A DNA stretch of 64,000 nucleotides from Planctomycetales bacterium. Its GTDB lineage: Bacteria > Planctomycetota > Planctomycetia > Planctomycetales > Planctomycetaceae. The stretch lies in the NCBI GenBank assembly GCA_026400835.1, contig JAPLOA010000035.1:62001-126000 (forward strand). The letters are read 5' to 3'. Numbering within the stretch: the first letter of the stretch is position 1; each line of letters starts with the position of its first letter. Below the pieces are notes generated by a model. That model was not told the DNA's origin, searched no databases, and worked only from the letters and a program-made list of their open reading frames with translations. A program made the position numbers and the translations under genes. Shown one piece after another: positions 17,823 to 26,753 of this stretch.

Positions 17823-19319
17823 ATGGTGCCATTGAATCGTCGCGACATGCTTCAGTTAAGTGCCGCCTGCGGCCTGAGCACGGCAATTGGTGAGGCTGCG
17901 GTTTCCCAACAGGCCATCGCTGCGGACTCCGCGATCACACCGGCAGTTCGGGAGCAATCACCAATTCAGACGCGAATGTTCTGGACGTGGGACCATAGCA
18001 CGGAATGGGCTCTGAACCGCCTTGGTGCTCACACGCATGGGTCGTGCAACGAGTACGGACGTACGACTCAGTCGTTCATCGACGACTATTCTGCCCTGCT
18101 GCGCTGGTGCGGGCGCAATGACGTCGATGCTGTTGTTGTCTGGGGGCTCCTGCGGGATGGCCACGGCGGCCTTGAAGCAGCCAGGCGACTTTGTGAAGTC
18201 GCGATTAAAGAGAACGTTCGTCTGTTGTGTGGCGTCGGGCTGAATGCCTATGGTGGTGTCTATTACGAAGGGAACTCGCCGTACAACCTTGAGCGGCACT
18301 TACAGGCAAATCCCGATCTCTATGCAGTCGACGCCAATGGTGATTCGACGAACTTCAGCATTGACGCCATCGGAACCAGAGTCAGTCTCAGCAACACCAG
18401 CACACCCGGTCCACGTGGATTCTATCACGCCTGCCCATCGCGAACCGAGAATCAGGAATTCGTGGCCGAGTCTCTGACATGGTTGTTCAAAAATCTGGAA
18501 CTCGGTGGTGTTCAGATCGAAACCGGTGATACCGGCGTCTGCCAGTGTTCGTTGTGTCGGGACCGCAGGAAACATCCTGCAGACACGTTTTCGTGGGAAG
18601 ACATGGCCCTGATGTATCCTTTGGCCGCCGAGGCAATTCGCTCTGTCGCACCCGAAGCGTGGATCGTTTGCGAAACCTATTCTCATCCCGAACCGTATCA
18701 AGGTCCCAAAGCGGCACCCGGCTTCGGTGACGGAAAAGCGGCGTGGGCTGATGAGTCGCTGGAGAAATTTCCACGAGGAGTCTTCATCCAGTGGGTTGCG
18801 GACCGCTATTTGAGGCAGGGAGATCCAGACAGAACCTGGACTGACAAAGGGCGAGTCTCCGGCAATGGACTGCGTCATGTCATGCGAGCCCACGTGGGGA
18901 CTGACTGGGGCTGGGGAGCGTTTCGCGGCGAAGTGGCTCTGGAGTGGATCGCGAAAATGGTACAGCAGAGCGCGGCTTCTGGATTCGATGGTATCTCGTT
19001 GTTTGGCGAAGTGTCGACGTTTCATACGGGTGCTGAGTTGAACTATCTGGCTCTCGCGGATTTTGGCAGTTCCGAAAATCCGCAATCTGATCAGGACAGC
19101 TTTATTGAGCGTATCGCGGGGCCACTCCTGGGCGGCCCGTCACATGCAGTCGACTTTGTGAGTTTCGCCGGATTGCTGGATGCTCGCTTTCCGGACAGAC
19201 GTAAAGACATCCCGACTGCAATCGCCAGTATTCACGGCCGTCTGGCGGCTATGCCTCCCGACATAGCCCGACGCTGGTGCTGGCTGGCCAACCAGTTGGC
19301 GTCGTTTGCTTACGTTTGA
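17823..19319 (+). CDS. Tat-exported TIM-barrel-like glycoside-hydrolase-type protein
   Basis: A 498-residue protein with a Tat-like N-terminus (NRRDMLQLSAACGLSTAIG), so probably exported. The body alternates helices and strands in the manner of a TIM barrel (DVDAVVVWGLL, ENVRLLCGVGLNAYGG, GGVQIETGDTGVCQCSLC, AWIVCETYSHPEP, GVFIQWVADRYL, GFDGISLFGEV). Acidic residues stand at strand ends as in glycoside hydrolases. The CQCSLC cluster recalls DUF4838-type proteins, but the match is loose. ATG 17823 places the Arg pair near the N-terminus. It converges with the minus-strand STAND-type remnant and overlaps it by 10 bases. The substrate is unknown; a role in glycan degradation is only suggested by the fold. 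Confidence 0.65.
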   Translation: MVPLNRRDMLQLSAACGLSTAIGEAAVSQQAIAADSAITPAVREQSPIQTRMFWTWDHSTEWALNRLGAHTHGSCNEYGRTTQSFIDDYSALLRWCGRNDVDAVVVWGLLRDGHGGLEAARRLCEVAIKENVRLLCGVGLNAYGGVYYEGNSPYNLERHLQANPDLYAVDANGDSTNFSIDAIGTRVSLSNTSTPGPRGFYHACPSRTENQEFVAESLTWLFKNLELGGVQIETGDTGVCQCSLCRDRRKHPADTFSWEDMALMYPLAAEAIRSVAPEAWIVCETYSHPEPYQGPKAAPGFGDGKAAWADESLEKFPRGVFIQWVADRYLRQGDPDRTWTDKGRVSGNGLRHVMRAHVGTDWGWGAFRGEVALEWIAKMVQQSAASGFDGISLFGEVSTFHTGAELNYLALADFGSSENPQSDQDSFIERIAGPLLGGPSHAVDFVSFAGLLDARFPDRRKDIPTAIASIHGRLAAMPPDIARRWCWLANQLASFAYV

Positions 19320-21138
19320 TCAAGGCCAGGGGATTGACGGAGAATGTTTCTTTCGGCCTGAATAAGTTCGACAAAGCCTGCTTCGTTGTGTCTCATGAGA
19401 TACCGAATTCCATAGCGGAACAGTCTCAGAGCGATCTCCAATTCACGACGTTTTGTGGCTCGATGTTCGACAGCCAGAACATAGCCCTGAAGCACGACCG
19501 AGGTGACTCGATCCGAATCAATCTTTGTAAGGGACTTGACAAGCCCATCCGCCGGATGCAGCAGAGGATTGACAGACCCGCGTTTACTCTGGACGAGGTC
19601 GCCGGGAACTCCACGATGCTTAGCGACCTGTTCATAGATATCAAACGGCATGTTGATCCGGGCTTGAAATCGATCGTAGTCTTCACTGAGTCGGAAGATC
19701 AGGCCAAACATCGATGCGGAGTCGTCAAGTTGGTTTGGGGCGTCCTGATCGTGGGCCAGCGCGTCGCGAATGGAGGCGAACCCCTCTTCCCAGCGATGCA
19801 GTGCCAGTAAGCAATTGCCCCGACTCAACTTCGCAGCCACATGGTCCGGCGCAACTTGCAGGACTTTTGCGTAGCACTGCAGGGCTTGCTTGTGGTCCTT
19901 TTTGATTTCAGCGAAATAGTACCCTGCCTGAAACCATTCGGTCACGGCTTTCGATGCAGCCGCCTTCTCCTGCAAAGACTTTGCGTGGCTAACGATGTAA
20001 CCCTGAGCTTCGGCGAGTTCCAGGTCATCGTCCAGCAGTGTTGTACGCGGGGGAGTTTGGGCTGCAGATCGATCCCCGTCCGCATCAAAGTACAACTGCA
20101 CAGAGCCACTTTGCGCAGCCAATCGCAACTTTTCATTCTCATTGAGGCGGTACCACATCCGCAGGAACCCAATCAGAAGTCTGCTGTCTTTCAATTGTAA
20201 GTCAGCCGCATTAAAGGTTCGCTGAGTTCATAACAGGTCTCGCGCCCCTTCTTCTGCGACGTCAGGTATCCGATCTCGGCAAGATTACGAACCTGCTTGC
20301 CGATCGACTGTTCAGGCAGCAACAGTCGGCGTGCTATCTCTTTGGGATTGAGTGTGCAATGTTCACCGCACAGCAGTTCAACGATCTGTCGCTGCAGCGG
20401 TGAAACAGAGTGGATACGTTCCTGATAGAATGGCGTCAAATCGTCCAACATTCTTTGAAACGGAGCCATCAACTGGTCCAGAGAGTCCCGCCTATGAAAC
20501 CTGCCCAGCACTATGCAGACGCGATGGTTGCCTCCGGCCAGATCATGGATCGCACGTACTCGGCGCTGCCCTTCTGGCGTGTTCAGAAAGTCGATAAGAT
20601 CTTTGTGATCTTTGAATGTTGCAATCTTCAGCAGCAGTTGTTGAGCATCCTGCAGAGACAGCGGCCGAAGAGGTATTGGCTGAAAAAAACCAAAAAACGG
20701 CTCGCTGCGATCGGATACAGCCTTAAACAACTGCTGGCTGGTGGCAATCAGGCAGGCAAACGGATGCTCCTGCAGCAGAGTACGCAGGTGATGTTGGCCT
20801 TCGCAACCAACAAAGATGGCCTCCAACAATCCCGGATTGGTCTGAGATGGAGAGAACCGCCAGACGAATTGCTCACTGGAAACACATAGCCGCCTGCTCG
20901 CAGCCTGCGTTGAGTCGTCAGATGGAGTGATATCCGATTGGGATGCTGCCGCCCACTCACAAAGTTCAGACCTGGTGCTCAGGGTGCAGATCAAACATGG
21001 GTCGGATTTCAGAACGTAGTCCACGTTAATCCCGGCGGAGGAACAGATACGTTTCAGATGATTGGAACGGTGGCGGTCAGCGGACAGACATTCATCGATA
21101 GCGGAGATGGGGATGATCAAAACAGCTCCTCGAAACAT
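19310..21138 (-). pseudogene. Broken STAND-type ATPase gene with C-terminal TPR region
   Basis: Two minus-strand frames, 20191-21138 and 19310-20194, meet in a 4-base overlap. The first carries the middle of a STAND-like NTPase (LIATSQQLFKAV, FFQPIPLRPLSLQDAQQLL), then a winged helix (NPKEIARRLLLPEQSIGKQVRNL), ending YELSEPLMRLTYN. The second begins LKDSRLLIGFLRMWY and continues into TPR-like helices. In this family those two ends normally join as one segment (SEPL.RL...LK.SR..LI..FLR.WY), and adding one T at the junction (near 20194) would restore the frame. The N-terminus is also missing: no Walker A was found upstream to 21.7 kb, where all frames are interrupted. I read this as a decayed gene, though two coupled genes or a sequencing error at the junction are possible. 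Confidence 0.7.
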
Positions 21139-21826
21139 TCCCGATCAGGGAGACATTGTGTTTCGGGGTGTTGTGTCAATTCCGACAGGCCAGGGGATTG
21201 ACTTCGTCGAATCCGGCAATAACTCTGACAACTCCGATCGCGTACCGTGCAGGCATGCGGTTGCCATTTCGACTGGTGATCAGGAAGACCTGGTTGATCC
21301 TGGAAAGTCCGTGTTTGAGAAATCGCTTGTTGTTGATGTTGGAGGCAACGCTCTAAACACAATGAATCCGAGAGTTTTCATAAGAGACATTCAGATAAAA
21401 GGTCTTGCGTTCTTCAGATCTGCTGGACCTGCCAGCATCAATATCGACACCGTTCCCGATTCGACATCGCCATCAAGATTCGGAAACGCGGTAGGCTTAG
21501 CACCGCAACCGGGAAGAGTCACGATTGGAAACGAACTTCATACAACTCCGAAGGGCAACTTCGATGGCACCCAGACTGACACAGGGACCGACTCGAGGAT
21601 CGCCGTAGAATTTGCCGGACCAATCCTGGCGAATCCAGCAAAGCGACGATTGATTCGCGCAATCCCTGAATAGCACACGCAGTGCGCCGTGCGAAACGGG
21701 GGGGGGCAGTCAAGAGCTGCTCAGGCCTGAATGCATCACGATGAAACGCAACATGTCGCACCTCTTTAACAAGCCGAGTTCAAGGTCAGCTTAAGAGGAA
21801 GTCTCTTTCCTGGGCGACATCACTCG
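21139..21826. other. Region between two decayed genes
   Basis: Minus-strand frames upstream of the STAND-type remnant are all interrupted by stops. A plus-strand ORF of 203 codons at 21062-21673 has no recognisable motif and overlaps the remnant, so I do not call it. A run of nine G lies near 21700-21707. The interval probably holds eroded sequence. Confidence 0.4.
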
Positions 21827-22370
21827 TCAATCTTTCGTGACGACCTCGCCGAGGTTCAGCAGAACTCGACTGACCGCAGTCCATGCTGCGGCTTCTGAGG
21901 CGGTCACGTTGCCACGTAACTGCAGTTTGCCTTCAGGAGAACCTGTCACGAACTGGATCGAGTTCTGTCCGGGCTCTGCCGTGAATCGTTCTTTTTGTTG
22001 GCGAAGAAAACTGAGCAGTGTCTCCAACTCGTGTTCGCCCGGAGACCGCCCCGTGCATTGACGAAATGCGATGATGATGCGTTCCTGATCATCGTTGGCC
22101 ACCGCAACAGTTCGCATCGCGAGGGCTCGACTGCATTCCACGAACAGGTCTTCATTCAAGGTTGTCAAAGCCTGAATCGGAGTGTTCGAACGAACTCGAC
22201 GAACGCACGCCGCATCACCACGAGAAGTATCGAAGTTCTGCAACATCGAATATGGAGCCGATCGAAAGCGGAACGTGTAGATTGCTCGACGGTAGCGATT
22301 GGCTCCGGACTCCGTCGTCCAGGTCTTGGGACCATAGCTGGCCGGCGGAAGGAACAGAAAATCAGGAGCT

Positions 22371-22436
22371 GGTGGATAAACCGGTGGATAAACCGGTGGA
22401 TAAACCGGCGGATAAACCGGCGGATAAACCGGCGGA
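22371..22436 (-). repeat. 12-bp tandem repeat encoding VYPP
   Basis: Five full copies and one partial copy of the unit GGYGGATAAACC. The first three copies have T and the later ones C at position 3. On the minus strand this reads (VYPP)n inside the DUF1553 remnant at a point where intact relatives have a single VFPPQ-type loop. The clean copies indicate recent slippage expansion. Confidence 0.9.
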
Positions 22437-23070
22437 CCTCCGACTTCTCGATTCAACAATCCGCTGACAGCCAAAGCCACGTCGCGAACGATTTCTCCCG
22501 ACAACCTGAACCGAGGCCCTCGCGCCAGCAGACGATTGCCAGGGTCAAGCTGGTAAAGTTCTTTCGTGACATGTGAAGATTGTCGATAAGTCGCCGATTT
22601 CGCTATCAGACGATGGATGTGTTTGAAACTCCAGCGGTGATCCATCAGTTCCACCGCCAGCCAATCAAGCAGCTCCGGATGAGAGGGATACTCGCCCTGT
22701 GTTCCCAAATCCTCGGCCGTCTGCACCAGCCCTGTTCCGAAGTATTCCTGCCAGATCCGATTGACGATCGTGCACGCCGTTGTCGGAGAGCGGCGATCGG
22801 CAATTCAATCAGATCGAGGGACGCTCGCCGCAGCAATGTCCAGGATTCCGCGACCGGTGCTGGATGCAGGCCTTCTTTTTGAAGTCGCTGCAGAATAAAA
22901 CATGGATCGGATTCTTAATCCACTGCCGGCATTGCTCATCAGCAAACTCAGGGACTGGTGGAGAAACCGGAGTCATGAAGGCCCAATGCTGCTGATACTC
23001 GGCCCAGGACTGAATCCATCGTTCCAGCATATCAACTTGTTGAGCAGCCAGAGCCTTGCAGGTTTCACGA

Positions 23071-23128
23071 GGCGGCATGACTGAGTCGGCATGAGGCGGC
23101 ATGAGGCGGCATGACTGAGTCGGCATCG
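23071..23128. repeat. Short direct repeats in the PSD1 remnant
   Basis: A 24-base segment beginning GGCGGCATGACTGAGTCGG occurs at 23071-23094 and again at 23105-23128 (last two bases differ), separated by an extra copy of its first 10 bases. The duplication lies where the MPPH/MPPR haem-distal motif of PSD1 should be, and it shifts the reading frame of the decayed gene. Confidence 0.85.
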
Positions 23129-23644
23129 TGAGACTTGACTCGTGTCAGCAACTCACTGGCGTCAGGTTTCCCCGGAACAATTGCCGCTCGTCCTTGATGC
23201 TGTGCTTTGGCCCCGGAGAACGTGTCCAGTCGCAGTTCGCCTTCTCGATGTCCTTCGTCCGTACCGTGGCAGCCAAGGCAGTTGGCCGCAAGAATCGGCC
23301 GAATATCGCGTGAGAAGCTGACATCATCCGCCGATGTCAACGGACTCCAAAGCAGCAGGGCAACAGCGACGGGCAATCTGCGTGACACAGTGATACCTCG
23401 GGGATATCGAGTACCAGAATTGACCGGAAAACACTGGTCGGGATCGTAAAAATTTCGGCACGATGTTCCGAGCGTACAATCGATACAACCAGAAGCGGTC
23501 GCGAACAAGGAACAATCTCTCATCCTCCTTCCCTGCTGCCAGTGTTTTTAACGCCGATCGCTCCAATCATGACCTAGGGTCTGTACGGATACGTTGCTTT
23601 GTTGCAACACCTTCTTGATCCGCCAACAGAACACCCGGTGTACT

Positions 23645-24784
23645 ATGCTGACACGTAAAACACTGTTTTCCGCCGCTGCGATTGCTGTTCCTGTCGCTGT
23701 TTTTGCAATGACAGCCATGACTGAGCCGGGTGGCAGCGGAGCAATGGCTCCCGACACAACCAAAGTGATCGCTGTCAATGGAACTGTCTCTGAATCCATA
23801 TCTCAGGACTCTCTGCGACAAACAGCCGGGGCCAGTATCCCGACTTCTGCACCTCCGGCCAGGGCTGCGACTTCCGAATCAAGTGCTCCGGAGTCGAGCA
23901 CCATGGTCGAAGCATTTACGGAACCGTACCGTGACATCTCGGTCGCTGCATCAGAAATGGGCACGTTGTCTGAAGTACGTGTCGTCGAAGGGGCCATCGT
24001 TAAGCAGGGAGATATCCTTGCCGTGATGGACGCTGACATCCTGCGAGCATCTCTCGAAGTTGCTCGCCGAAGCATGAACGCCGAAGGGCTCCTGAAGTCT
24101 GCTCAGGCAGATCTCGACATGAAAATTCAGGAACAGGAAAAACTTAAGCAGCTTCGTGAGCGTGACCATGCCAGCCAACAGGAAGTGGATCGTATTGAGA
24201 CCGAGATTCGCATCGCCGAAGCTCGCCTGCTGTCGGTTAACGAAGATCTCGAAGTCAAACAACTGGAATCACGCCGAATCGAATCTCAACTCAAGCAGCG
24301 TCAGGTGATTGCTCCGATGGACGGAGTGATCTCTGAGCTGTCCCGAGAGGCCGGGGAATTCGTTTCCCCTTCAGACCCTACGATTGCACGTCTCGTGCAG
24401 CTTGACCCGCTGTTGATCGTGTTTTCTGTTCCATTGTCTCAGCGCAATGAATTTGAGAAGGATCAGGTTGTTGAGCTGAAACTTGGAACCAATCAGGTCC
24501 GGGCCGAAGGCATTGTTGAATATGTCTCTCCGACTTCCGATACATCGAATTCATCAGTGCGAGTCAAAGTCCGTTTACCCAATTCCGTTCGCCAGCATCA
24601 GAGCGGTGAGCGAGCGATTCTTGTGATGGAACACTCCGGTGAGAATTCGCCCCTGGCCGTACCAGCTGCTCCTGAAACAACCAGGCCAGAAACATCGGTC
24701 CCGGCTGCTGAAAATGTCAACATGACTCCCGAAGAGACCAGCGGAACACAGGGCAAATCAACGCCGGTTGCAGTTCGAAACTAA
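23645..24784 (+). CDS. HlyD/RND-type periplasmic adaptor protein
   Basis: A 379-residue membrane-fusion protein. An N-terminal hydrophobic signal/anchor (TLFSAAAIAVPVAVFAM) is followed by a low-complexity linker. Next come a lipoyl-like half (MGTLSEVRVVEGAIVKQGDILAVMD), a long coiled-coil hairpin (residues about 125-225) and the second lipoyl half (APMDGVISELSREAGEFVSPSD). A beta-barrel (LLIVFSVPLSQ...) and an acidic Thr/Pro-rich tail complete it. It spans the periplasm between an inner-membrane transporter and an outer-membrane channel in known systems; no transporter or TolC-like gene is adjacent. ATG 23645 places the signal at the N-terminus. First of three linked genes, 57 bases before the GAF-HlyD gene. 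Confidence 0.83.
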   Translation: MLTRKTLFSAAAIAVPVAVFAMTAMTEPGGSGAMAPDTTKVIAVNGTVSESISQDSLRQTAGASIPTSAPPARAATSESSAPESSTMVEAFTEPYRDISVAASEMGTLSEVRVVEGAIVKQGDILAVMDADILRASLEVARRSMNAEGLLKSAQADLDMKIQEQEKLKQLRERDHASQQEVDRIETEIRIAEARLLSVNEDLEVKQLESRRIESQLKQRQVIAPMDGVISELSREAGEFVSPSDPTIARLVQLDPLLIVFSVPLSQRNEFEKDQVVELKLGTNQVRAEGIVEYVSPTSDTSNSSVRVKVRLPNSVRQHQSGERAILVMEHSGENSPLAVPAAPETTRPETSVPAAENVNMTPEETSGTQGKSTPVAVRN

Positions 24785-24841
24785 GCGATCAATTTTCCGC
24801 GAACTTTCTAAGCATCTCTGCTGACACTGAGGTATCTCCCT

Positions 24842-26752
24842 GTGCTTTCGTCAGATGGATCGACAACCTGCGATGTGCAGGACAATCTCCCTGCGGATGG
24901 CCGTGCCGATGGCAATTCTGTTCAGCATCTGTTCCAGACAACTCGCAACAGTTTGCTGAATGCGAAAGATCTGAACGATGTCCAGAAGGTCGTCGCAGCG
25001 TATCTGCAAAGAGCTTGTCAGCCGACATTGCTGGTCTGGCGTCATCCACCCGGCTCACAGATCGGGCAGACCGAACATCTCGAGGGCCTGCTGGCTCCGA
25101 TTGAAGGCGCGTCGCAGAGCTTGCGCGAACAACTCAAGCGGACTGCCACTGAATGTCTGCACAGAAATAATCTGACGTGGACCTCTGTGGGCACGGAATT
25201 GAACCTGTGCGCCCTGCCGATCGGCTCACTACCGGGCCATTGCCTGCTGATGATTACGCAGCCGCCAGCTTCTCCGCAGATCGCTCAGGATGACAGGAAT
25301 AATCAAGTCACAACATCATTGCTGATGCTGTCGTCGTTCATCGGCGAATGGTCGTTACAGCGAGCCGGCCGCCAGAACGCTCAAAACGCATCCACCGTCG
25401 CGGCCCTGATCGAACTTGTGGCTCATGTGCAGTCAGCAAATGATTGCAACTCAGGATGCCAGCGACTGGCGGATTCGCTGCAGTCGTATCTTCAGGCTGA
25501 TCGAGTTGTGATCGGCCTGTGCCGTCGTGGTCGTTCCGACGTGAAGGTCACAGCGATCTCCTGCGGTGCGGTGATTGATCCGTTCTCCGAAGAAACCCGG
25601 CTGATAGAATCAGCCCTGCAGGAATCTCTGATTCGGTCGACCAGTGGCGTTTGGCCTGCACTGGAATTGTCCAATCGCCATGCCCTGTTGTCACATCAAC
25701 AACTTGCGGAGTCTGGCTATGGCGACAGTCTCGTCAGCATGCCGATTCAAACCGAATCCGGCGATGCGATGGGCTGCATTCTCGCGACTTTTCCGTTAAG
25801 TACTCATGACGCTGCGGCCACGGATCGAATTCGCGAAGCCGAACGCTTTCTCCGTGCGGGGGCCGGTGCTCTGGCTGGTTGTCTTGGCGTACTTCAGAAA
25901 GTGGCGGACAGTCGATGGCTATCGCTGATCCGTGGTGCTCGAGGTGTCCTCACCGCATCACGACTGCAAGTGGCGGCCTGGTTGTCCGGGGCCATCGCCA
26001 TGGTGCTGATGTTGCCGATGATCTATCGTATTCGCTGCGAACTGGAACTGCAGCCGGTCGAACGGCGTTATGTCGCAGCCCCGTTTGACGGTCCGCTGGA
26101 ACAGTGCCTCGTTGAACCGGGAGACATCGTGACGAAAGATCAACTCCTGGCTCAGATGGATGGACGAGAAATCCGCTGGGAACTGGCTGAAGTTCAGGCG
26201 AATCTCAACAAAGCGACGAAAGAGCGAAACACTCAGCTCAGCAAAAAAGAATTCGGGAACGCCGCGATCTCCGGACATGAAATGCAAAGACTCGAACAAC
26301 GAGCCGCCCTGCTGCAGCATCGCAATGCGTCACTCGAAATTCGCAGCCCGGCTGATGGCGTCGTCGTCAGCGGTGACCATCGGGAGGCCGAAGGTGTTCC
26401 ACTCGAAATGGGCAAGACTCTGTTTGAGATCGCCCCTCTGGACGCCATGGTCGTTGAACTCTGCATTCCCGAAGAAGACATTCGGCATGTTGAGGTTGGC
26501 ATGACAGTCGATATTCAGCTGGAAGCCGTGCCGGAAGACTCTATTACCGCTCTGATTCGATCCGTGCATCCTCGCGCGGAGATTCGAGATGGAAAGAACA
26601 TCTTTATCGCGGAAGCCGACATTCCTAATCACAATTCGCTGCTTCGCCCCGGCATGCGCGGTTCAGCGCATGTCAATACTCGCCGCCACCCTCTGGGCTG
26701 GAACCTGTTCCACAAGCCGGCGGCCTGGCTGCTTGGCTGGCTGGGGTGGTAA
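24842..26752 (+). CDS. GAF-like domain fused to HlyD-type adaptor
   Basis: A 636-residue hybrid starting at GTG. The N-terminal ~390 residues contain two GAF-like regions (around 40-170 and 190-340; e.g. LADSLQSYLQADRVVIGLC and DSLVSMPIQTESGDAMGCIL). A single transmembrane helix (LQVAAWLSGAIAMVLMLPMIYRI, about 378-400) leads to an HlyD module: AAPFDGPLEQCLVEPGDIVTKDQLLAQMD, a short coiled-coil hairpin, IRSPADGVVVSG, and a beta-barrel. The sensor part would be cytoplasmic and the adaptor part periplasmic. The stop is one base before the M50 gene, so the two are translationally linked. What the GAF-like part binds is unknown. Confidence 0.8.
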   Translation: MLSSDGSTTCDVQDNLPADGRADGNSVQHLFQTTRNSLLNAKDLNDVQKVVAAYLQRACQPTLLVWRHPPGSQIGQTEHLEGLLAPIEGASQSLREQLKRTATECLHRNNLTWTSVGTELNLCALPIGSLPGHCLLMITQPPASPQIAQDDRNNQVTTSLLMLSSFIGEWSLQRAGRQNAQNASTVAALIELVAHVQSANDCNSGCQRLADSLQSYLQADRVVIGLCRRGRSDVKVTAISCGAVIDPFSEETRLIESALQESLIRSTSGVWPALELSNRHALLSHQQLAESGYGDSLVSMPIQTESGDAMGCILATFPLSTHDAAATDRIREAERFLRAGAGALAGCLGVLQKVADSRWLSLIRGARGVLTASRLQVAAWLSGAIAMVLMLPMIYRIRCELELQPVERRYVAAPFDGPLEQCLVEPGDIVTKDQLLAQMDGREIRWELAEVQANLNKATKERNTQLSKKEFGNAAISGHEMQRLEQRAALLQHRNASLEIRSPADGVVVSGDHREAEGVPLEMGKTLFEIAPLDAMVVELCIPEEDIRHVEVGMTVDIQLEAVPEDSITALIRSVHPRAEIRDGKNIFIAEADIPNHNSLLRPGMRGSAHVNTRRHPLGWNLFHKPAAWLLGWLGW

Positions 26753-26753
26753 C

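Larger units (their letters stand above)
21827..23388 (-). pseudogene. Decayed PSD1/DUF1549/DUF1553 gene
   Basis: Pieces of one planctomycete cytochrome-like gene lie in order but in different frames. From 23388 (GTG) come a signal peptide and the PSD1 motif CLGCHGTDEGHREGELRLD, running to a repeat-scarred region (23071-23128). Then come PPRETCKALAAQQVDMLERWI and WAFMTPVSPPVPEF, then a DUF1549 start in another frame ([29 protein letters not shown]). This jumps directly to [19 protein letters not shown], the start of DUF1553, so about 400-500 codons of the middle are absent. DUF1553 then runs to the stop at 21827 (SNTPIQALTTLNEDLF), interrupted by a Val-Tyr-Pro-Pro repeat. Intact relatives in this window are 908 and about 940 residues. 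The gene cannot make a normal product. Confidence 0.82.

Noticed and set aside
21062-21673. 203-codon plus-strand ORF between two decayed genes
   Set aside because: No motif, no ribosome site and partial overlap with the STAND-type remnant. It was considered as a cargo gene but could not be supported.
22371-22436. Short CRISPR-like array
   Set aside because: The units are contiguous 12-bp tandem repeats without spacers and lie inside a coding remnant.
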